From an uncultured Verrucomicrobiota bacterium (lineage in GTDB: Bacteria; Verrucomicrobiota; Verrucomicrobiia; Limisphaerales; AAA164-E04), in assembly GCA_913061285.1 (NCBI GenBank), contig CAJXVR010000004.1, forward strand, positions 1 to 59,498: a stretch of 59,498 nucleotides of DNA, given 5' to 3'. A model generated the notes under the pieces. That model was not told where the DNA came from and did no database searches. It worked only from the letters and a program-made list of their open reading frames with translations. A program made the position numbers and the translations under genes. This document shows positions 54,000 to 59,498 of this stretch, in pieces. The stretch's first letter is position 1. Each line of letters begins with the position of its first letter.

Positions 54000-56900
54000 C
54001 TAGCCAATGGCTGCAAGCTCAGCCTCAAAGAGCTCTCGAGTCTTGCCTTGCAGTTCCTCGAGCGCGATTTCGTTGCTGTCGACCTTCTTAAGAAGGGCCT
54101 TTTGGGCTAGGTAGTCTTTATTGATAATCCCGGCTTTGCTTTGCAGCATGCGCCATGCTTTTCTTCGCTCGACTGCGAAGAGAACCATTTGCCGAGACAC
54201 CGTATAGAACTTTGTTTTTCCGTTGAACTCTGATTTGAAGTATACACCAAAATCAGGGACGTACGACCGGTGGTCCTGCTTGAACACCCGGCGGTTAATC
54301 ACGTCGTCTTGATTGATGCAGACTAGCATATCGTCCATGTGAATGAACTCTTGAGCCTGTTCTTCAGAGATTGCTTTGAGATGCTTTCGGAACCTTGCTT
54401 CCGTGAGAGCCCAATGGGCGACTGTGAAGTTGTATTTGTCACCTGTAGACTTGAACTTCGCTTCCCACCAATCTCTTGCCAATGAAGGGTTACCCTTCAG
54501 GCTGAATGCTTCTTGAGAGGTTTCACCCACTTGAGGGTTGTAGACGAACTCTGGCATTCCGCGTGCGTCTCGAACCATCTTGGCTTGATCGGCAGACATA
54601 TTGTCAGCAACACCGTGCTCTGGTTGGCATGTGGTGTAGGCTTGGTAGAAGGCGGTTCCACGGTATTCCAGCCCATCGAGCATCGCTCGGTAGAGCTTCG
54701 CTGCGTTTGCCATCGAGACCTGAGCAACGAATGGTGAACCATGGCCAGAGGTGAATGCCTCAGCGACATTCTTCTTCTCAATCAGTTTGCCTTGGGACGC
54801 TTGTCCGAATTGATTCATATCGTATCCACCCAACATGGTTGACGAATCTGAATTCTGTCCGCCGGTGTTGGAGTAGACTTGCGTATCGAGCATCAAGATC
54901 TTGACGTTTGGTCGGTTCTGCAGAACGACTTTAGAGACGTTCTGGAAACCAATATCTCCGAGAGCCCCATCACCACCGATGACCCAGACCTTCGGCAATT
55001 CCCTGATTTCTTGATCTGTCATCAAGGTATCGTCCAGACGAGTCAGTGTGAAATACTCAGCCTCTGAGATCACATCCTCGTCCCGCGTCAAAAGATTCGT
55101 CGCGAGACGTTCCGGGGCGACCGAGCGCCGTGCGTGGTTCACCACCAAGGATTCGCCGAGCAACCAGCTGATTGTCGAGCCGTCTTGGAAGAGGGAGTTC
55201 ATCCAAGGATAGGGGTGAGGATTCGATGGGGGGGTTGATCCGTAAACGGTGTTACAACCGGTGCTTGCTCCCATGAACATGACTGATTGTCCATTGGGGA
55301 TACGTCCGTCGATTGCTTGGAGCTCCTTGTGGTTGAAGGCGTCCGTTCGCATGACCGCGCAAAGACCATCAATGATCTCTTGGTCGCTGATTTCACCGTG
55401 TTCGGCGATGCGAGATTTGGTGTCGGCATCTGACTCTCCGCCGAGTCCCATGATGACGTGAGCGATCGACTGGCGATAGAGATCATATTCGTCGCTACTT
55501 CGATCCCGGAGTTTAGCTAGTTTTTCTGGTCCTTCCGCTTGGAGGCGGTCTGCAAGAGCACGGAGTCGATCCGCTTTCTTGTGATAGAGCGGACGCATGT
55601 AGGCTTCGGTCACCGAACCGACCGCACGCAGAATGCTCTTCTCACCACAACCTGCACAAGCACCATCCCCAGAGACGAGCGCCTCGTAGTTTCGTCGTAC
55701 CATGAGGTGATTCCGGAGAGCCGCTTCACGCGAACTTTCGGGTGTCTCATCTTGATATAGGCCGAGATACTTTTGGTTGGTGTCAGGTAACAAGCGAGAA
55801 AAGATCTGCGCAGTCGTGAGCTCTGAATTGAGTTCTTCGGTTTCTTCCGTCATTCGCAGAGCATCATGGTCACCGCAGACCTGGACGCACTCGCCACAAC
55901 CTTTACAGAGATCAGAGACGAAGATCGAAAACAGGCCGCCTTCACCGGGGTTCTTCTTCTCGATCGATCGGAAAATGGCTGGCACGGCTGAATATGCGAG
56001 CGGTAGCAGGTCGATAATTTTGGTGAACTCGTCCTTCGTGGCTTGATTCAAGACCTCAAGGGCACTGACTTCCTCTCGGATAATCTTGTTGAAGGGGAGT
56101 TTCTCCTTGGCAGCGACAGCCGCTACCATTTTTGCACGGGCTCGTTCTTCGATGCCTGGAAGTTCCCCAATGAGGATCGTTTGCTGTTCCTTATCGCTGA
56201 TGTAGTTCCTAGCGGCGGTTAGCAAGACGGTTTTAACCTCCTGTGCCGTGTTAGGAAGAGCCGTGTCAGGGCAGGCCGTGATACATTCCATGCACTGAGT
56301 GCAATTCTCTGCGATATAAACCGGCGTTTCCCGACGAGCGACATACTTAGATGCCGTAGCACCCGTGCCAGATCCCATGATGCCAATAGACGCAAGGGCT
56401 CCGGCTGGTTGGTGATAACCTAGTCCATTGCGGTATTCACTATCGAATTTAGAGAGCATCGCGTAGGGTGCTCGCTCGGTCTGTTCCTCTGGCGGAGCGC
56501 AGGTGCCACAGCCGCTCGCTTCGCAGCCAGCAGTGGCAGGAATCTGATGCTCGCCCATTGGGATGACAGGCGGCTTCCGCATGCTCGACGTATCGGGGTC
56601 TTCGATTTCGCCGTACTTGATTTCGACGACTCGATTAAAACCTTGCGTCATGACTTCCATGTTGGAATTCACGACTGCCTCTCCAAAGCGTCCGAACTTC
56701 TTCTCATACTGGTTTCTAACCGTTTCCCGGTAATTCTCTTCAGTAATATCGTTGTCAGCTAGGAAGCTGGATACGCGGAAGAACGCTCCGAGGAACGAGT
56801 TGCCTTGCATGCGCAATTGGAGATCAGCTCGATCGGTCGCTTTCTTTGCTACATCGAATCCTGGAAGGATAAAGACCCGGATTTTGTTGTCGCGGATGAA

Positions 56901-58739
56901 TTTTCGATGTTTGCTTGGAATGCGCTGCCAGGCGGTTTCGGGGCTATCTTTTGATTCCCAAACCAGGCAGCCCCCAGGATTAATTCCTTCAACAGGATTG
57001 GTGTGGGTGAAGGCCTTGGGATCGCAGCAGAGAACGACATCAACGTGATTCAACTCACAGTTGACTCGGATTGGCTTGCGAGCAACGACCAAGTAGTAGT
57101 TGGTTGGTGCGCCTTTCTTTTCAGACCCGTATTTAGGATTAGCGCTGACGAACAGCTTGTCTTCGAGAACGCCGTGTTCGTCGTAGCTGGGGTCGCGCTG
57201 TGAGATCACATTGCCGAATTCTCCGATGATTGAGCCGAGGTTTTTCCCGGTTGTGATCATGCCCCAACCCCCGATGGAATGGAATCGAACGGCGATTGCT
57301 TTTTCTGGGAGAAGGGAAGGGGTTTCGCCTGAGATCACCGCATATGGGTGGTCGACACCCAGCACGAAGAATGTTTCACCGTCCTTCGCACTACGACCGT
57401 CTTTGCGACTGGCTTCCCCTTGTGAGAATTCGAATGCACCAAGGACGTGTTCGGGGCGGAAATCTCGAGAACCGACACCATAGGCGCCGCGGAAGATCCG
57501 GGGCGTTTCTTCTTGCTTGAGAGCGTGAATGTCGCCTCCGTATTTTGCCGCCTCGTGCGCTTTGCCGATGGCTGTACGAATGTCTCTAGCGAGCGGATTG
57601 TCTCCGGCCATGCCTTCGTCGGTTCGCTCAAGAATAATAATGTTTTTCTTCCCCTTGATTGCATCGATTACCGCATTTTCAGGGAACGGGCGGAGGACGT
57701 TCACATGGAGCGAACCCACCTTGACGTTCCGTTTTTCACGAAGGTAGTCGACAGCTTCATCAATATTTTCAGCTGCACAACCAAGGGAGATGAAGATCGT
57801 GTCTGCATCATCGGTTTTGTAACCGGTAACAAGCCCGTAGTAGCGTCCGGTCAATTTCCCAAATTCTTCGTAGGCGTCTTCGAGGAATTTTAAGATTGGT
57901 TCGTTGAAGTTATTTCGCCGAGCCACGATTCCATTGAAGTGATGCTCTTGGTTCTGAACCGGGCCGAGGAGAATAGGATTCTTGAGATCCATCATCTCAG
58001 GGACACGGCGGCGAGTGGGGCCAAACAGTTCTTTCTGGGTTGGAGTCGGGGATTCAATCATGTCCCCTGGAGCACCAAGAAACTCTCGAAGGAGCTCGGA
58101 TTCGGGGGCGTAGTAGGTTCGCTCGGAGTGGGTCGTTAACATTCCGTCTTGAATGTTCATGCCTGGGTTAAGTGACAATTCATTCACTTTTCTCAAGATC
58201 ACGGCCTGATCGGCTGCTTGTTGCGCCCCTTTGGACATGAGCATCGTCCATCCGGTATCTAAGGCAGCATTGAAATCATCGTGACCGCAGTGAACATTGA
58301 GGGCATGTTTGGTTAACGCACGGGCGCCGACCTCAACAACCATTGTCGAGCATTTTCCGGGAGCGTGGTAGTATTGCTCCATGGCATAGACAATTCCTTG
58401 CCCGGATGTGAAGTTCACAGCACGGCGTCCTGCAACCGAGTAGGCAGTTGCTCCGCCTTGTGCGGCGTGTTCGCCTTCACACTCGACGGCGATCTTTTGA
58501 TCTCCGAAGACGTTGAGTTGTCCCTGGGCGAACGACTGTTGGTAGATCTCTCCGCCTTCTGTCGAGGGCGTGATAGGGTAGAAGATACCACCGTCGGTGA
58601 TACGGGTTTCAACGTGTTCGGTCACCAATTGGTTGCCGTTACACGTGACGCGAATGCCCGGATACTTGGGCTTGTCTGTGGGGTTCGCTCCGCTGGAACC
58701 CTTAGCGGTGTTTGTCGTTGTTGCAGCTGAATCGGCCAT
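54000..58739 (-). CDS. nifJ: Oversized pyruvate:ferredoxin (flavodoxin) oxidoreductase-like protein, NifJ type
   Basis: 1579 residues from the ATG at 58739 (an in-frame TTG is five codons upstream); usual NifJ is about 1180. Domains run in NifJ order. The alpha part (about 25-470) has GIFYPITPSTEGGEI. The gamma part (about 490-700) has VRFHSIGGWGMITTGKN and VEGINPGGCLVW. The ferredoxin part has CTQCMECITACP and CKGCGECVQVCG, separated by about 150 residues instead of about 50. The beta part has GDGACAGCGEKS, MGASTGCNTVYGST, WVIGGDGALGDIGF and QVYSNTGGQNS for thiamin diphosphate. A further Cys-rich CEASGCGTC lies before the clusters, and a helical tail (about 1465-1579) extends the C-terminus. 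It should oxidise a 2-oxoacid, probably pyruvate, to the acyl-CoA and reduce ferredoxin. The substrate is inferred. Confidence 0.85.
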   Translation of the reverse strand: MADSAATTTNTAKGSSGANPTDKPKYPGIRVTCNGNQLVTEHVETRITDGGIFYPITPSTEGGEIYQQSFAQGQLNVFGDQKIAVECEGEHAAQGGATAYSVAGRRAVNFTSGQGIVYAMEQYYHAPGKCSTMVVEVGARALTKHALNVHCGHDDFNAALDTGWTMLMSKGAQQAADQAVILRKVNELSLNPGMNIQDGMLTTHSERTYYAPESELLREFLGAPGDMIESPTPTQKELFGPTRRRVPEMMDLKNPILLGPVQNQEHHFNGIVARRNNFNEPILKFLEDAYEEFGKLTGRYYGLVTGYKTDDADTIFISLGCAAENIDEAVDYLREKRNVKVGSLHVNVLRPFPENAVIDAIKGKKNIIILERTDEGMAGDNPLARDIRTAIGKAHEAAKYGGDIHALKQEETPRIFRGAYGVGSRDFRPEHVLGAFEFSQGEASRKDGRSAKDGETFFVLGVDHPYAVISGETPSLLPEKAIAVRFHSIGGWGMITTGKNLGSIIGEFGNVISQRDPSYDEHGVLEDKLFVSANPKYGSEKKGAPTNYYLVVARKPIRVNCELNHVDVVLCCDPKAFTHTNPVEGINPGGCLVWESKDSPETAWQRIPSKHRKFIRDNKIRVFILPGFDVAKKATDRADLQLRMQGNSFLGAFFRVSSFLADNDITEENYRETVRNQYEKKFGRFGEAVVNSNMEVMTQGFNRVVEIKYGEIEDPDTSSMRKPPVIPMGEHQIPATAGCEASGCGTCAPPEEQTERAPYAMLSKFDSEYRNGLGYHQPAGALASIGIMGSGTGATASKYVARRETPVYIAENCTQCMECITACPDTALPNTAQEVKTVLLTAARNYISDKEQQTILIGELPGIEERARAKMVAAVAAKEKLPFNKIIREEVSALEVLNQATKDEFTKIIDLLPLAYSAVPAIFRSIEKKNPGEGGLFSIFVSDLCKGCGECVQVCGDHDALRMTEETEELNSELTTAQIFSRLLPDTNQKYLGLYQDETPESSREAALRNHLMVRRNYEALVSGDGACAGCGEKSILRAVGSVTEAYMRPLYHKKADRLRALADRLQAEGPEKLAKLRDRSSDEYDLYRQSIAHVIMGLGGESDADTKSRIAEHGEISDQEIIDGLCAVMRTDAFNHKELQAIDGRIPNGQSVMFMGASTGCNTVYGSTPPSNPHPYPWMNSLFQDGSTISWLLGESLVVNHARRSVAPERLATNLLTRDEDVISEAEYFTLTRLDDTLMTDQEIRELPKVWVIGGDGALGDIGFQNVSKVVLQNRPNVKILMLDTQVYSNTGGQNSDSSTMLGGYDMNQFGQASQGKLIEKKNVAEAFTSGHGSPFVAQVSMANAAKLYRAMLDGLEYRGTAFYQAYTTCQPEHGVADNMSADQAKMVRDARGMPEFVYNPQVGETSQEAFSLKGNPSLARDWWEAKFKSTGDKYNFTVAHWALTEARFRKHLKAISEEQAQEFIHMDDMLVCINQDDVINRRVFKQDHRSYVPDFGVYFKSEFNGKTKFYTVSRQMVLFAVERRKAWRMLQSKAGIINKDYLAQKALLKKVDSNEIALEELQGKTRELFEAELAAIG

Positions 58740-59118
58740 AAAGTCTAATATCAATATCCGAGTTATCTCACATGATGTGATCGTCCATCGATCGCGCTGG
58801 AGTATACCTCAAGGATGCTCCAATTGGAAATCGAGCGTCCCTCGAAAGAGGATGATCATCGTATGTTAGCGCATATTTCACAAGATCGGAATTTGTGCGG
58901 CGCTTCGTGCTCTTGGAATTAACGGCGAAATCGACTCCAATTCCCGCTTATTGAAGGCTTGGGTGGCCGGACTCGTCAATCCAATAACGCATGGTTACCT
59001 TGGGGTTCTTGGGGAATGTTTCAACATTCTGGCTTCTTGAATGATTGAATCGGTGGAGCGAATCAACTACTGATGGGGTTCTTGGGGGCTTTGGGAGCCC
59101 TCTGAGGGCGATATACTC
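58740..59118. other. 379-base divergent region between the nifJ-type gene and the EamA-like transporter
   Basis: No gene is supported. A short palindrome (58768-58780) near the nifJ-type start is listed separately. A few T/G-rich stretches near 59000-59100 are unremarkable. Confidence 0.6.
58768..58780. promoter_or_regulatory. Palindrome TCACAT-G-ATGTGA upstream of the nifJ-type gene
   Basis: Perfect 6-1-6 inverted repeat 29 bases upstream of the ATG at 58739, a position suited to a repressor. No regulator with this recognition site is known to me for this region, so the call rests on symmetry and position only. Confidence 0.35.
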
Positions 59119-59454
59119 ATGTTACCGGCAATTTTTGCTACTATTCTCTTCTGTTTTTCTGCTGTGTCGGCAAACCGCGCGACCCGGATGGCGGGTAGCG
59201 TGGAGGCCAATTTTTGGAGACTCCTCTTTGCGACTGGTGTCTTGGCGCTTTGGGCGCATGGATTCGGTGGGGGATTTGGGGGGCGTGCCTTCGGGGTGTT
59301 CTTGGTCAGTGGGGTGATTGGGTTTGGTGTGGGGGATGTGGCTCTTTATCTTGCATATCCGCGATTGGGATCTCGATTGACACTGCTCTTAGTGCACTGC
59401 TTCGCGGCCCCCTTGGCGGCTCTTGGAGAGTGGCTTTACCTGGGGACTACTCTC
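59119..59454 (+). CDS. EamA/DMT-family transporter, N-terminal 112 residues (3' cut by adapter)
   Basis: Opens MLPAIFATILFCFSAVSANR and continues with four hydrophobic segments, with the EamA pattern FWRLLFATGVLALW, GVIGFGVGDVALYLAYPRLGSR and LLLVHCFAAPLAALGEWLYLG. A complete member has about 290 residues and ten segments, so less than half is present. The apparent last six residues and stop codon (to 59475) come from adapter sequence, not the genome. Substrate unknown; drug/metabolite export is the family norm. Confidence 0.85.
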
Positions 59455-59498
59455 CTGTCTCTTATACACATCTGACGCTGCCGACGAGCGATCTAGTG
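59455..59498 (+). other. Nextera transposase adapter plus index (sequencing artefact)
   Basis: 59455-59473 is CTGTCTCTTATACACATCT, the Tn5 mosaic end. 59474-59487 is GACGCTGCCGACGA, the Nextera read-1 adapter in reverse complement. 59488-59495, GCGATCTA, is the reverse complement of the i5 index TAGATCGC (S501/N501), followed by GTG, the start of the P5 arm. This is library sequence. Confidence 0.97.

Overview
The window is one end of a chromosomal contig from a Gram-negative, free-living bacterium. It is most likely Verrucomicrobiota (PVC group), but no rRNA or other marker settles this. The case rests on a c-type cytochrome/DUF1549/DUF1553 protein paired with a Tat-exported DUF1501 protein, two formylglycine sulfatases, very large secreted proteins with lamin-tail and CotH domains, and a beta-propeller hybrid sensor kinase. 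Base composition is about half GC by eye and gene starts often lack a strong Shine-Dalgarno. No insertion sequence, prophage, CRISPR array, rRNA or convincing tRNA is visible. The last 44 bases are not genomic: they match a Nextera adapter with an index, so the right edge is a library artefact.

Layout. 1-1918: a cut-off hexapeptide acyltransferase and a polysaccharide polymerase/ligase-like membrane protein, probably the edge of a surface-polysaccharide cluster. 2176-14085: a 3102-residue secreted CotH/lamin-tail protein and an 866-residue IPT/TIG-repeat protein, convergent with touching stop codons. 14119-19531: a serine esterase, then a tightly coupled operon luxE-like / MFS / luxC-like / queD, which is a fatty-acid reductase pair without luciferase. 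19578-21640: oxyR diverging from a di-haem cytochrome c peroxidase, with a four-element OxyR operator between them. 21741-25878: DUF423 protein, an aldo/keto reductase-like protein, then thiG-rfaE1-gmhB on the minus strand (thiazole synthesis plus ADP-heptose synthesis for LPS). 25951-32667: secreted SGNH hydrolase, beta-propeller protein, sulfatase and an unusual esterase-hydratase fusion, which looks like a polysaccharide or organosulfate scavenging set. 32668-33845: a decayed vapBC toxin-antitoxin locus and a small orphan ORF.

33922-42767 is the most interesting block. A 1645-residue propeller-type hybrid histidine kinase is translationally overlapped with a sigma-54 activator response regulator that ends in a winged helix rather than a Fis helix. 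Divergent from it is a secreted tandem-repeat cysteine-hydrolase-like protein. The 511-base gap holds five copies of TCCGCATAG, several at 11-bp phase, upstream of a GG-N10-GC sigma-54 promoter 47 bases before the target gene. Sensor, activator, candidate enhancer sites, promoter and target are thus all visible in one place.

43025-59454: fumC, a second sulfatase, an Rrf2 regulator followed by the cytochrome/DUF1549/DUF1553 and DUF1501 pair, then cysS, a DUF1573-dihaem fusion and tmk. After these come an oversized NifJ-type 2-oxoacid:ferredoxin oxidoreductase on the minus strand and the first half of an EamA-type transporter cut by the adapter. The metabolism suggested is heterotrophic, with export of many hydrolases, c-type cytochromes, peroxide defence and ferredoxin-linked pyruvate oxidation.
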